64,000 bases of DNA from Diogma glabrata (GCA_963693315.1 OY856187.1:384881461-384945460); one strand, 5' to 3'; shown: positions 1 to 12,559, counted from the stretch's first letter. Notes: generated by a model from the letters alone, not told the origin. Made by a program: numbers and translations.

Positions 1-269
1 GTAGAAACATTTGAATACTGTTTATGACGGAAGAATTCCAAGCACACCATTTTAAGAACTGTGGAGTTTTGATCTATTTGAAATGATCATCTATTTTGAA
101 ATGATCAGCTGAATACTCACAAGAGAGTAGGTTCATGAAGAACAAAAACTATGCCCTAGCTTTGATCATCTCGGTTTAGACCATTTAACGAAAAAGATTC
201 CATTTTGATGGCATATATTCTCGACTGAAAGATTTGTTGGAAATATTTGTTAAGTGATTGATTTAATAA
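1..269. other. No recognisable feature
   Basis: AT-rich sequence at the window edge with no coding signal I can support. A short phrase containing TTTGAAATGATCA is repeated near positions 77 and 94. Confidence 0.5.
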
Positions 270-2123
270 AAATATGGAGGGGCCGAAATCTCACAGCTCT
301 GAGATATCAGGACTGCGGTCTGAGTTAAGGATTTTTATAAAGTTTTCGGCAAAAACTTTTATGAGGACATGGTTTTCAGTTTTGGGCAGCGATGTATATC
401 AAACATAACTTTTTGTTAAAGTACATGTATATTTTATCTCTATTTAGATATGTATTACAAAACTAACACGAAACATCAATACGTTGTTGGAAAGTTATAA
501 CAGATCATAAATTAACTTTATTTAGTGAAAATATTATATAATCAGCAAACGACTCAAAGCCTTTCAATTTAGCGTTTCGAGAAAATATTTCAAAATCACA
601 AATTCATATTTCTTTCAAAATTCCAAAAATATTGTAAAAATTAAATAAAATAAAAAATTCAAACTTTTTTCAAACAAAATTCTAAAATTTTTTCAATAAC
701 TCTAAAAATGTTGCATAAATTATAACAAAATCAAAAATTGAAAGTTTTTCCAAAGTTATAAAAATTATAATATAATCAAAATTTTAAATTTTTTCAAAAT
801 TCTAAAAATATTCATAAAAAATTCTTACAAAATCAAAAATTGAAACTGTTTTCAAAATTCTAAAATTATGTATAAAATTCAAAAATTCTATTTTTTTTTC
901 AAAATTCTAATAATCTTCTAAAAATTAGAATAAAATCAAATATTTAAACTTTTTCTAAATTCCAATAATATTCCAATAATTCTAAATAATTCAAAAATTT
1001 AAACTTTTTCCAAAATTCTAAACATATTACAAAAATTATAACAATATCAAATATTGAAACTTTTTCCAAAATTATGATAAAATCAAAAATTTAAAATTTT
1101 TCAAAATTATAAAAATATTCCAAAAATTCTTCCAAAATCAAAAATTGAAACTTTTTCAAAATTTTAAAATTATATATAAAAGAATTCTATTTTTTCTTCA
1201 AAATTCTAAAAATATTGCAAAAATTATTACAAAATCAATAATACAAACTTTTTTCAAAATTCCAAAAATGTTTCAAAAACTATAACAAATTCAAAAACGT
1301 CCATGTCCAAATTCATGTTCAATTACTTTTACGTCATAAAAACAGCTACATTTTTTTTTTCAAAAAATTGGCTAAAAAATAAATGAAATCATTTTTTGAC
1401 ACACTTGGTATTATTTTTTTGACAAACTTATAATGCCATAATTTTCTATAATAATAATAAAATTTCATGTCATACAAATTATTAATTTTATTTTTTTTCA
1501 AAAAAATAGGCAAAAAATTAATAAAAATCTTTATTTTGACACACTTGACAACATTTTTTTGACAAACTTTGATGCCATAATTCTCAATAATAGTAATAAA
1601 ATTTCATTTCAAACAAATAATTTTTCTAAAAATTGGGTTAAAAAATAAATAAAAATCTTTCTTTTGACACACTTGACAACATTTTCTTGACAAACTTATA
1701 ATACAATAATCTAGTTTTTCATACCAATCCCTACCATTAAGATTTCTCCAAATTCAATGTTCCTACTCGTAGTCACTTAAAATGAGCGTGTTTAAGCCAA
1801 AAATATGAAAATTTTCTGTTTTTGACACATTTAATGATTTTTTTGACACTTCCGGTACAGTTAACGAACACAGCGTCCTTTTGGACCTGTCCCTTGAGTA
1901 TACCTATTTTAGAAAAACAATTTTTGAAATCCCTCCAGCGGTTTTCCCTGCAGCGTAGGTAATGACGGCCATCCGGGCGGCCGACCGGCAGACTGACATA
2001 CATTTTTTTTTTGCTTTTTAGAATTAGTAGGTCCTAAACGTCGAGATATGCCAAAAAAAGTGGGGGGAAGAATTTCACTTTTGGCTCATGAATGTAGTTC
2101 TTAGGTCTTTTAGACCGAAGTAA
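270..2123 (-). repeat. Dispersed repeat family, copy A
   Basis: Longest of three copies of one repeat in this window (others at 24634-25717 and about 59154-60001). Read on the minus strand it begins ACTTCGGTCTAAAAGACC, passes a GC-rich patch with repeated CCG/GGC words, then about 135-bp tandem units holding TTGACACACTT and TTGACAAACTT, then about a dozen degenerate 55-60-bp AT-rich monomers (roughly 590-1260), and ends at CCCCTCCAT. No transposase or reverse transcriptase is visible. A 76-codon open frame (1773-2003, minus) has a counterpart at the same place in copy B. It is probably a non-autonomous mobile element or mobile satellite; the class is unknown. Confidence 0.7.
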
Positions 2124-3224
2124 TATTTTAATCTCTAAAACTGATTAGTTTATCGAACATATATTTCTCTATTAAACACGTACTCCATTTGTTATTTACA
2201 ATTACATTCATATTTTATTAACCGTCAAAGCTCGTATTAAAACGGTGACCCCATACCAATATTGTTGCAGCCAAACAAATACGGAAAGCCAAAAAAAGAA
2301 TTAAACGGGCTTTCGGCAAATATTTTTAAATAAAAACCTTCATATCGTAGAGATAACCATACCCAGTTATCCAGTTATCAGTTATCAACGAAGTTGAGTA
2401 GACGTGTGTTTATTCTGTCGTGATTGTTTTTGTTTAATTTTTTTATTTTAATTTTATTAAAGTATTTGAATATAATTTTTTCTTGTTTTTCTTAAATAAG
2501 TTTACAACTAATGGTGATCGAAGTTTTTTGCAATTTTTAATTTATTTATAATCCAAATCTTAGAATGTTTATTTTTTTTTTTTTTGGTTGAGTTGGGTAT
2601 AAATAATTAAATAGTTAATTCATATTTTCAAAAAAAAGAAAAAAAATTACATATAGTCCTTATATACATATAAGCAAATAGCAGTAATTCTTTGTGCTAC
2701 ATGCCTAACCTAACCAACAAGTTCAATTGGTTTTTGTTGTTGTTCCCCGACTAGAATTTGTAGTTCAGCAGACCTAAAAATATTTTTGGACCGAATGAGG
2801 AATATCAAAATTCGGAAAACCTAACAATTGCGAAGTTACCTCGTCATTTAAACGACTAATAATATGCCCAACTTCGTAAGGCCTGTTAACTGCGGCACTA
2901 TCTCGTCATTATGCCGGTCAAGAAAATACTCAAATGCAGCTTATTTTAGGAACCGTCATAAGGCTTCCATAAGGATAAATAGTAGGATCCTCAAGTTAGG
3001 TATGAACTTGAAAATCACGAATGTCAACCGTATAATGCAATTGACAGATTAGCCGAAGTAAGGCAGGAATCAGTTTTGTGTTATTTTAAAAAAAATATTT
3101 TAAAAAAATTAATAAAAATATAATAAAAAATAAGTAGTGGTCAGTCTGGGAATCAACCGCCGTCCTAAACTTAAGCATCAACATAATATTCATAAATAAA
3201 TTGATGTAAATAATTATTTAGATA
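2124..3224. other. No gene seen
   Basis: AT-rich sequence with T- and A-runs near 2570 and 2630. A 62-codon frame at 2864-3052 has no recognisable family and looks like chance. Confidence 0.5.
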
Positions 3225-3290
3225 GACGAATGGTTAATGCTGCTGCCTTGTACACAGAGGTCTGGGAATCAAATCCAGGTTAACTCCAAA
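3225..3290 (+). other. tRNA-like remnant (decayed tRNA or SINE head)
   Basis: The stretch shows a D-arm-like GGTTAATGC followed by CTGCTGCC, then a T-arm-like segment GGGAATCAAATCC with flanking CTGG/CCAGG pairing. The spacing resembles a tRNA, but the acceptor stem and the invariant GTTCGA loop are degraded, so it is not a working gene. It is either a decayed tRNA pseudogene or the head of a tRNA-derived SINE. Confidence 0.35.
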
Positions 3291-4092
3291 ATAAATATTA
3301 ATAATAAATAAGCATTGTATCCTTTACAGGGCCCGTCTTAATCGCTGTTATCATTACCCCGTGTACAATCCCCCTAAATTGATAAAAAAACGATAAATAA
3401 TTGCAAAAAAATAAATTTTTTTTTTCATTTTCTTGGTGAGACAAGATGGTAGCATAGTTGAAGCATAACAGCCCAAAATTTTTGCGGTGTACTTGCTGGG
3501 ATTTAAATTTTACTAAAATAGTTCAATTTTTACATATCACTCTGTCTGTTTTACGCAGCAAATAGTTAATGTGCTACTAGCGAAATTACATAACGCTACG
3601 TTAGGGCTACATATATTTTTAAATATTTACTTGTGGTCTACGTAAAATTTGCTTTTGTGCAAGCTTAATTAAAAACTGACCTTTTAACAATGCTTTTAAG
3701 TAGATTTTACTTTGTCAATTTGTTTAGTTTACTTATGCCTACGCTGGCTCAATTCGTACGTCATTTTCAGTTAAATTCACATATACTTTACGTTAAATAA
3801 GCTATCTCTTTTTTCTGAGTGTATAGTTTGCTGTATTCAGAAAATATTCTTCGGCAGCACCAATTTAGATACAGTCTGCATTAGCTAGTCCAAATGAAAT
3901 GCGAATGTGGACATGGGTTACTTTCAGCATGAGGTCGTCATATGAAATGCTCATTAGGGCCAAATGCCCAGTTTGGTTATCCAAACATCATCCTTATTCG
4001 AACCGAAACAAGAATTCTAGTTGGGAAAACCTTTAGATCCTTGAAACTATTTTAAATATTTTTATTGTGAAAAAAATTATTATGTATTATAT
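3291..4092. other. No gene seen
   Basis: AT-rich, mixed-composition sequence. I see no coding signal, no terminal repeats and no tandem array. Confidence 0.5.
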
Positions 4093-4183
4093 TGTGACGG
4101 TTATGGAATACGATAGAACACACCACAAAAGAGCATCTTCGAGAAAATACTCTTTAGAGGAAATAGTTCTACAAAAGAAATAT

Positions 4184-4372
4184 TGTCGGCTACAGAGCAT
4201 TTACATGTAACTACAATTTAGATAAAAGAGAAGCTCACAAAAGGATTTATTGCGACTCTAAACAAGCTTTTAAAAAAAATTTACTATCAATAATTAAAAA
4301 TGTTGTTGTTTTTTATTTATTCCGTGCCATTTTTCTAAAATGTAGATACACGTAAATGCTTTGTAGCCGACG
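4184..4372. mobile_element. 189-bp terminal-inverted-repeat element (MITE-like)
   Basis: The 26-bp termini match in 23 positions; the left begins TGTCGGCTACAGAGCATTTA and the right reads CGTCGGCTACAAAGCATTTA when reversed. It is flanked by ATAT at 4180-4183 and 4373-4376. The related gypsy LTR fragment on the other strand near 26240 carries a single ATAT and no insert, so the window itself supplies an empty site. There is no coding capacity, so it must have been moved by a transposase from elsewhere; the superfamily is not assigned. Confidence 0.8.
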
Positions 4373-4883
4373 ATATAAAAATCAATAAAAAATAACAACG
4401 TAGCCAAAGTCAACACGTAAAACAAATAAAACAATTGAAAAGAATAGATCTCACACCTATGTGTCAATATTTGAAGACTGTGTTATTACGTTTATATTGA
4501 AAAAGGAAGGTTTGTGTTCTAGAATATTGTAGTAGTATCCAGGCTATTTCATGTAGTATATATAAGAGGTGGTGGTCTAGGATAAGATTAGTATAAAATT
4601 TGTTAGCCATAGAATTGAGTATAAAATTGTTAGCGATAGAATTTAGCATAAAATTGTCAGCGATAGAAAAAGTATAAAAATTTAGTAGTGATATAGGCGA
4701 GTTAAAATTAACAGTGTTATAAGTAGAAAAAAAAAGATGTTTGTAATAGAACAGTTAAAAGTGATATTGTGAACAATTATAATAGAATTATAAGTGGTGA
4801 ATTATTGTTAGTACAAGAAAAATCATGGAGAATATTAATAGAAGAAATATAAAATCTTGAACGAATAAAATTAGAACGTTTAG

Positions 4884-4968
4884 TGTTTACACATAACGAA
4901 GATGTTTATCATCTCAGTCATCTTTGTTAACGCAATCCACAACAAAAATTTTCATTAAAGGATTTTCA
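4884..4968 (+). repeat. BEL-1 5' LTR (85 bp)
   Basis: Starts TGTTTACACATAACG and ends GGATTTTCA, the usual TG...CA ends. It differs from the 3' copy at three of 85 positions. It contains TCTCAGTCATC, which holds the arthropod initiator word TCAGT and could be the transcription start. No AATAAA is present. Confidence 0.85.
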
Positions 4969-4980
4969 TGGTAGCAGAGC
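4969..4980 (+). promoter_or_regulatory. BEL-1 primer binding site (initiator tRNA-Met)
   Basis: TGGTAGCAGAGC directly abuts the LTR end and matches the complement of the 3' end of animal initiator methionine tRNA in its first 11 bases. It would prime minus-strand DNA synthesis. Confidence 0.7.
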
Positions 4981-5560
4981 GTGGTTACAACAAGGAAATA
5001 CCCAAATCTAAGATAAGTATAATTTGTTTCTTATACTTAAATTGTTCGTTCGTAATAAATTATATAAAGACATTTGTGTAAATTTTCTAAAATAAATATT
5101 CGATTTGAGTAAAATAAAGTTATAAAATTGTGAACATTAGAACAATATAATTTTTTTTAAAACTGTTACCGTTTTATGAAGTGTGAACTTAATACAAACT
5201 ATTTTGTTTTAACGTTAATTTTGTGAAAATTATTTGTACTTGAAGCTGTTATAGTGTTTTTTAAATGTTCATTGTACGGGTTATGTAAATTGTTAAAGTG
5301 TGCACCAAAATTAAACTAACTATCGAAGTTGTTATTACCGTGGTTCAAGGATTCAACTGTAAATTTAGCATAAGCTTTATTGTGACGTTAAATGTGTTAA
5401 TTTGAATTACGGTTAAATTTAGTTGAACATTAAACTGTGTTGTTTTAAATATTCATCAGGTGATATCCAAATATTTAAAGTGTGTATTAAAACATTAAGC
5501 TAGTTGGTTACTATAAAATAAATAATATTACTATCTTATTATTCGTTAATATCTTGAATA

Positions 5561-8500
5561 ATGCCTGAAACCACCTATATATCGAAGAAGTTAGCTTCAT
5601 TGAAGGGATCAATGACTCGCATGATCACCTTTGTTGAATCAATAACCGAAGATACACAAGTTGAAGCGTTAACATGTCGTTTACCGCGATTGGATAAGCT
5701 TATGGATGAAGTGATGGCACTGGAGGAAAAACATCATACTGAAAAACCATCTGAAGATTTTTCCGGGAGACGTGGCGGATTTTGAAGAAAAATATTATCG
5801 TATAAAATCGTCATTAACCAGCTGGATTCGTAAGCTGTCCGTGAGTGATATTCGTTCAATTATGGAGACAAGTGGAAGTGAAACAATGAATGGCAGCTTT
5901 CAGTCGTTTAATGGAATCAAATTCCCAAAGTTAAATATTCAACCATTTACGGGCGACTACAAATACTGGCAGCCATTTTATGATCTTTTCTTAACAAGTA
6001 TCCACGACAATCCTCACATCCAACTGGTTCAAAAGATGATTTACCTGAAAGGTCTCTTGAAAGGTGAAGCATTAAGTACAATTTGCTACATGAAGCCGAC
6101 CGAATCTAACTACATTGAAGCATTTAAAAAATTAAAAGAGAAATATGATCGTAAACGATTGATAGTTAACGAATTTATCGACTCATTTATGAAGATCCCA
6201 TCGGTCGTCGTAGGAAGGCCGGCAACCATCCGAAATTTATACGATGCTGCGGACGAAACCATTCGGGGGTTAAAAGCTCTTGGATATAGAGCCGAACATC
6301 GTGATCCTTGGTTGATTTTTTTATTAAATCAAAAATGTGATCAAGATACTAAAGACAAGTGGGCAGAAGAATCTGTCAATATAGAATACCCAAAATTTGA
6401 AGATTTTTCGAAGTTTCTTGCGAAACGCACTGACACTATGGAGCTGAATAAAAAGAACCCTACTATTACAACCTTTGAAGAATTGTACAATTTGTAATAA
6501 TGGTGAACATCGCGTGTATGAATGCGCAGCTTTTAAACAAATGGCCATATCGCAAAGAATAGACGCTCTAAAAAGGGAAAGACGATGCTTCAATTGTTTG
6601 AACAACAATCATAAGGTATACAATTGCACATCCAAGACAAGCTGTCTAAAATGCAATCGACGACACCATACCTTATTACATACATCCAATCACGAATCTG
6701 TCCCAAGCGCTCAGATTACCGCATTTGATCCACCCGTCGAAGATTCACAATCAAGCGCATGCAGCATGAATATCGCAACCACACCTTTCGAAGCTGTAAA
6801 CGAACCACGTACCAGTCTAAACATTGCAATTAGCGGAACTCGCAAGTCGACTGCATGTGATCAACCACTCGAAGATTTACAACCTAGCGCTGGCACTCTG
6901 AACATCGCAATCAAACCTACCGGTGTATTAAACGAATCCTCCACAAGTATGAACATGACAATTAGCGGAGCCATCCTCCCAACTGCCGTAGTAAATGTCA
7001 ACAACAAGTCTGGCAACAAGATAGAATGTCGTGCTCTGTTAGATTCCGCATCTCAAATTAGCTTAATAACAAAGAAATGTGCTGAGAAATTGAATTGGAC
7101 ATTAACACAATGTCAATTGAACATAAATGGATTAGGAAAATCACAAATTTGTTCTACAAGTGGTTATGTACGTATGAAACTCTCGTCGCTTGACCATAAA
7201 AATGATGCATTATCCATCAACGCGTTCATTGTACCAAAGATCACCACTACGTCAAATACAAAACTTGCCATTAACGATTGGCAATTGTTTAAAGGACTTA
7301 ACTTGGCTGATCCATTATTTCGCCAATCAAATGAAATAGACATACTGATCGGCGCAGATGCGGTATTTCATACCTTTATTGATAAACGTATAAACAAGGG
7401 TTCAACCGGCCCTATAGTGCAAAATACAATTTTTGGATGGGTTATTGCAGGCCAGTCTAATATTTTAAATACAAATTCAGTTAATTTAATCACAGAAATT
7501 GACATTGATGTTACTCTCAAAAGATTCTGGGAGATAGAAGAGATTCCAGGCAACAAGCAGCACACCACAGAAGAAGAAAAAGCATGTGAGAAATCATTTA
7601 ATGAAACAGTTCGACGTAATAAAACGGGGAGATTTATCGTTCGTCTACCCCTTAAGAACCCAGCAGAGTTAGGTCAATCATTTCAGTTGGCATTTAAACG
7701 TCTTAAATCTATGGAAAAAAGATTCGAAAGGGATGCCATGTTCTCTCAACTATATAAATCATTTCTACAAGAATACAAGGATCTTGGACACATGAAGGAA
7801 GTTTCTAGAGAAGCAATTAATTCTAATTTGTACATATTACCGCATCATGGCGTTACTAAAAGAAACAAGCTCGACAACGAAACTCAGAGTTGTCTTTCAT
7901 GCTTCAGCGAAATCATCGACGGGCTGCTCCTTAAATGATTTATTAATGGTTGGTCCAACAATTCAACAGTCATTGTACAACATTATTCTCAGATTTTGTC
8001 AATATGAGGTTGCTATTACTTCCGATTTGGAAAAAATGTACCGTCAAGTACTTGTTGATGATAGAGATGCATCCTACCAAATTATCCTTTGGAGAAATAA
8101 CCCTCAAGAAGACGTAAAATATTTTAAATTAAATACACTCACTTATGGCACGGCTTCAGCTCCCTTCTTGGCTACTCGACTCATAAGGCAAATCGCAGAC
8201 GAAAATCGTCATGTTCACTATAAGTCAGCGACAGTGTTGGAAAGGGATATTTATGTCGATGACTTGATGACCAGTGTCAAAACACTTGAAGAAGCCTTAA
8301 CGCTGAAGAAAGAGTTAGATCAAATGCTAGAAAGAGCTGGATTTCATTTGAGAAAATGGACCTCTAATAACACAAACTTACACAAACATTACACACCAAG
8401 CGCACATTCCTCTCTGAGGCATCCAAAATTTTTGATCCTATCGGTTGGCTGTCCCCAGTTACCATTGCAAATAAAAATTTTGTTTCAACAACTTTGGCTA

Positions 8501-10702
8501 ACCAACACTGCTTGGAACGATAATCTTCCTGAAGAACTACAGTTAAAATGGAACATTATCCGTGGTCAGATCAAGTCGTTAGAAAACTTATCAATCCCAC
8601 GCTGGTTGAACTCGTCAAATAAACCAATACAACTTCATGGGTTTGCAGACGCATCGGAATCAGGATATGGTGCTGTGATATATTGCAGAGTTGAAGATGA
8701 CAATGGTGTAGTCAAATCCACATTACTCACTGCAAAATCAAAGGTGACCCCATTAAAACATACAACGATTCCAAAGCTTGAATTATGTGCCACATTTTTG
8801 TTGCATCGGTTGATATTGGCAGCAAAGGAAGCTTTGACGATAGAAATAGAAAGAACTATTGCATGGACAGATTCCACTATCGTCCTGGATTGGCTTGCCA
8901 ATCATCCAAGAAATCTTACAACATTTGTAGCCAACCGAACATCACAGATACTAGCCACCTTAAGCAGGGAGTGCTGGAGACATGTACCTTCCGAACAAAA
9001 TCCTGCAGATTGCGCCTCAAGAGGCATAGGTCCTGATGCTCTAATCAATCACCAGCTATGGTGGAACGGGCCAGAATGGCTTAACCAACATAAAAGGCAT
9101 TGGCCACTCCAGAAGACTACCTACCATGTAGATAATCTGCCTGAAACAAAAAATAAAGTCATAGCGTGTCATGTGTTGCAACCAGGAGAAGACATTTTTC
9201 AAAGCTTAATCACAAAACTTTCAAGTTTCTTCAAAATTTGCAAGGTTCTGGCCTTAGCACAACGTTTTATTGCCAACGCTAAAGCAGGTGCTCATTATCG
9301 AATAGCTGGTAACATAACCGTACAAGAATTGACCGCTGCCAGAAACAAATTAATCAGTTGGCACCAATCGCAACACTTTCAAGTAGAAATAGCTGTACTT
9401 CACAAAAATCAATTTGTAACCAAACAAAGCAAGTTATATAACTTAGATCCGTTTCTTGATGAACAGGGCGTTTTAAGAGTAGGTGGTCGCTTGCGTCAAT
9501 CAAAGCAGTCATACGAAGTAAAACATCCTGCAATCATTACATCATCGAAATTGACTGATTTATTAATAGTAGAAGGGCATATCACGCATCATCACGCAGG
9601 ACCAACATTATTGATGGCAATGTTGCGCCAAAACTATTGGATCGTGGGTGCTCGTCACTACATAAATCAAATTATTCACAAGTGTGTTATTTGTGTCAAA
9701 TACCGAGCAGCACAACTAAATCAGTTTATGGGAGAACTTCCAACGGATAGGGTAGAACTCGTGAGACCCTTCATAAAAACTAGAGTTGACTATGCAGGGC
9801 CAATATCTATTCATATGAGGCGTGGACGAGGGCAGCCGGTATACAAAGCTTATATTTGTGCATTTGTATGCCTTAGTACAAAAGCTGTGCATTTTGAACT
9901 AGTTGGGGACCAAACAACTGAAACGTTTTTAGCTGCACTTCGGCGATTTACGTCTCGTAGAGGCGCTTGCACTGACATTTATTCCGATAATGACAGTAAC
10001 TTCATTGGTGCTAATAATTACTTGAAGCTTTTACACAGCACTCTCAATAAAAATTCTAATTATATTTCTTGCTCTCTTTTAAGGAAAAATATAAATTGGC
10101 ACTTTAACTCACCATTTTCGGCACACGCTGGTGGCTTATGGGAAAGCGCCATAAAATCAATGAAGTTTCACTTGAAGCGGGTGGTTGGAAATACCATTCT
10201 AACGTACGAAGAAATGGGCACATTGTTGATGGAAATTGAGGCCATTATGAATTCTCGTCCATTGTGCATACTGGCTCCAGATCAAATCAATTTTTTAACT
10301 CCGGCACATTTTGTTATCGGACATCCAATAAGCAGAATAATCGAGCCAGACTTCAATCAAAGCAAACCATCTCATCTAACGCGGTGGCAATTGGTGCAAC
10401 AGTTTGTTCAGCATATATGGCGCAGATGGTACACTGAGTATTTGACTTCCCTGCAACGACGTACCAAATGGCAATCAAGGGAATCAAATATCAAGGTTGG
10501 TGACATCGTAGTCATCAAAGAAGATAACCAGCCTGTAATGCAATGGCTACTGGGAATCGTCACGGAATTACACCCAGGAAGAGATATCTTGGTCCGCGTT
10601 GTCACACTTAGAACTAAAAATAATTCTCACATCAAACGTCCAATCCAGAAGCTCTGCAAACTGCCGATACATGACAATAAAAGTGGGGGGCCCAGCACTT
10701 AA
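5561..10702 (+). pseudogene. BEL-1 gag-pol polyprotein, frameshifted
   Basis: One polyprotein broken into four open segments: 5561-5785, 5772-6497, 6475-7938 and 7847-10702, with frame changes near 5765, 6480 and 7855. Order: gag (DUF1759-like, about 5900-6420); zinc knuckles with CTICNNGEHRVYEC, CFNC and CLKC motifs (6480-6690); aspartic protease with DSASQ at 7042, where the usual glycine is alanine; reverse transcriptase with YVDD at 8252; RNase H with its aspartate near 8648; integrase with an HHCC finger (about 9570-9700), catalytic aspartates near 9788 and 9986 and glutamate near 10142; and a C-terminal DUF5641-like domain (about 10490-10680). Compared with BEL-3, roughly 45 residues between reverse transcriptase and connection are missing near 8395 and the next stretch is out of frame. 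Not functional as it stands. Confidence 0.9.
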
Positions 10703-10730
10703 AGGTTAGATTGAAACATCGTTTCAAGGA

Positions 10731-10815
10731 TGTTTACACATAACGAAGATGTTTATCATCTCAGTCATCTTTGTTAACGCAATCAACAACAAAAATCTTC
10801 ATTCAAGGATTTTCA
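10731..10815 (+). repeat. BEL-1 3' LTR (85 bp)
   Basis: Matches the 5' LTR except at three positions. The nearest purine-rich tract (AAAAGTGGGGGG, 10679-10690) lies about 40 bp upstream rather than touching the LTR. A small hairpin, TTGAAAC-ATC-GTTTCAA (10711-10727), fills part of the gap. Confidence 0.85.
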
Positions 10816-10925
10816 TTTAGAAAATCCATTGTGTTTTGATTTCCTATTTTAGTGATCGAACTATATAATTGTAACTCGGCGAAGAAACGTTACAACTGGT
10901 GTCAGAAGTGAAATTGGGAAATAAG

Positions 10926-11640
10926 ATGGATTTGAATGGATTAAAAGTTCAAGATCTGAAGAGCCAATTGGAGAAAAGGAATCTTTCAACAACGTGGACC
11001 AAGAATGAGTTGAAAGAAAGATTAAGAAAAGCTATGGAAGCAGCAGGATTGGATCCAGAGGTATATCTTTATTGTCAAGAAGAAGCAGATAAAAATCCAG
11101 ATGCAGGAAATAGTGAAGACAAAGATGATGCAGCAAAGAACGACTTTGTACAGTTAATGTCTATGATGGAGCGAATGAGTTTCAACATGAGATCAGATGT
11201 TAAGGCAAATATGGAACTCATGAGTAATGAAATGAAAAAGTTAGATGTTAACATCAATCACCAGTCTCTTAACATCATAAACAATTGGCAACAAATCGAG
11301 AAGAAATGAAGCAATTAATGGAAGAAAATATTCTTCAAATATCAAACACATTTCATGGAGAGATCGAGAAAGTTCAACAAGAAGTAAAGCAATTTGAGCA
11401 GAAAGTTCTCGACTATAACCAGAAAGTAAAATCAATGGTTGCGAATTTTGAAAAAAAAACTTCAAGATGTTGAATGAAACTAATGGCAAAAATATTCCCA
11501 CGGTCCAACAAACACAGAGCATGAAATGAGACCATGAAAACCGCTACCATACGATGGTACATCATCGGTTGGCATTTTTAAATTCCAATTTGAAACGGCA
11601 GCTGATCAGAATACTTGGACTGAAACACATCGTGCTGTAG
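10926..11640 (+). pseudogene. Gypsy-like gag remnant with SAP domain
   Basis: The first ATG after the primer binding site is 10926; a GTG further upstream lies inside that site and is unlikely to start the protein. Residues 1-35 or so form a SAP-type nucleic-acid-binding domain (LKVQDLKSQLEKRNLSTTWT), as in the gag of some insect Ty3/gypsy elements. A long acidic then coiled-coil region follows and runs past a stop at 11309 in another frame to about 11470. A further weak gag-like stretch (frame with PYDGTSS near 11545) reaches about 11640. In a working element this protein would build the particle. At least two frame changes break it. Confidence 0.6.
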
Positions 11641-12090
11641 TGGATCTATACCAAACCCACTACATATCCTCGACCAACGCGAACCAAGCTTACTACAAAG
11701 TAACAATATTCAATCAAATCTCTAAAACTAATTAATATTCAAACCCAAACAATCTAAGTAGTCTAAACAAACTTTAATTAGGCCTACTACAATGTAAGCC
11801 AGCTGCATTTGACAAAATTTAAAATCTAATCAATATTCTATCTAACAAACAAATCGCAATCCATATAAAATTCTTAAACCAAACATTTTTAATTGAAAAC
11901 AATTATAACAGAAACTTAAAACAAAACTTTCCATAGCACACGCTAAGTAAAACATTCCAAACGTGTTATGTTTCACTTCCATTCGAATAATTAAAAATCA
12001 AAAATAATTCTCCCCAAAACTAGTCAATATGACAAAAATTTTCCTAACAACCATAAAAATCAACCAATTTAAAATAAATTATCCAAGACT
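11641..12090 (+). other. Non-coding interior of the gypsy-like remnant
   Basis: AT-rich stretch with no readable frame, lying where capsid and nucleocapsid sequence would be expected. I see no domain in it. Confidence 0.4.
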
Positions 12091-12094
12091 TGTG

Positions 12095-12549
12095 TTGGCG
12101 CTGAAGTTAATTGCAACAATTGTACCATTACACTAGATACTGGAGCAACTGGCACAATAATCCGTACAGATTTACAAAAAGGGGAGTAACAACCAGCAGA
12201 AAAATATCGAATACTAATATCTAAAGGAAGCAAAATTGCTGATATAAAAGTAGGAAATTCGCACTTTCAGTATGAAGTTCTAGTGGCAGACATCGTTGAT
12301 GAAATAATTTTGGCTATGGACTTCATGAAATGGCCAAAATTTGTAATAGACGCTGGAAATGGAGTACTCAAGTATGGAAACGTAGAGTTGGTCCTTCAGA
12401 TGAATGGTGCAGAATCAAGTATGAGGCGAAAAATATTGGAACATCGGGAAAAGCTGCCACCTTACCGAAACAATCGTCTGGGGAAGATTGGAGGGAGCTT
12501 TTGGGTCACCAAGATTGTGGGTTGGGAAGCCAATGAAAATGGTCTATAA
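12095..12549 (+). pseudogene. Gypsy-like aspartic protease remnant
   Basis: The retroviral-type protease signature LDTGAT is encoded at about 12133-12150, followed by a stop near 12190. A second open stretch (12283-12549) carries ILAMDFMKW, equivalent to the ILGxD motif in the C-terminal half of such proteases. In an intact element this enzyme would cut the gag-pol precursor. No reverse transcriptase follows; the remnant runs into the inverted LTR fragment at 12560. Confidence 0.6.
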
Positions 12550-12559
12550 AAAAAAAAGT

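Larger units (their letters stand above)
4884..10815 (+). mobile_element. BEL/Pao LTR retrotransposon BEL-1, nested in a gypsy LTR
   Basis: Bounded by 85-bp direct LTRs and a 5-bp target duplication TTTAG (4879-4883 and 10816-10820). The inverted LTR fragment near 12635 shows the uninterrupted target, with one TTTAG between the same flanks, which confirms both ends. The 5' LTR is followed at once by TGGTAGCAGAGC (4969-4980), complementary to the 3' end of animal initiator methionine tRNA. The order gag, protease, reverse transcriptase, RNase H, integrase is BEL/Pao. Frameshifts and an internal deletion make it non-autonomous. Confidence 0.9.

Noticed and set aside
2864..3052. 62-codon frame as a small gene
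   Set aside because: No family, no conserved copy and no regulatory context; chance length for this composition.
10899..10925. GTG start for the gypsy-like gag at 10899
   Set aside because: It lies inside the primer binding site; the ATG at 10926 is the better start.
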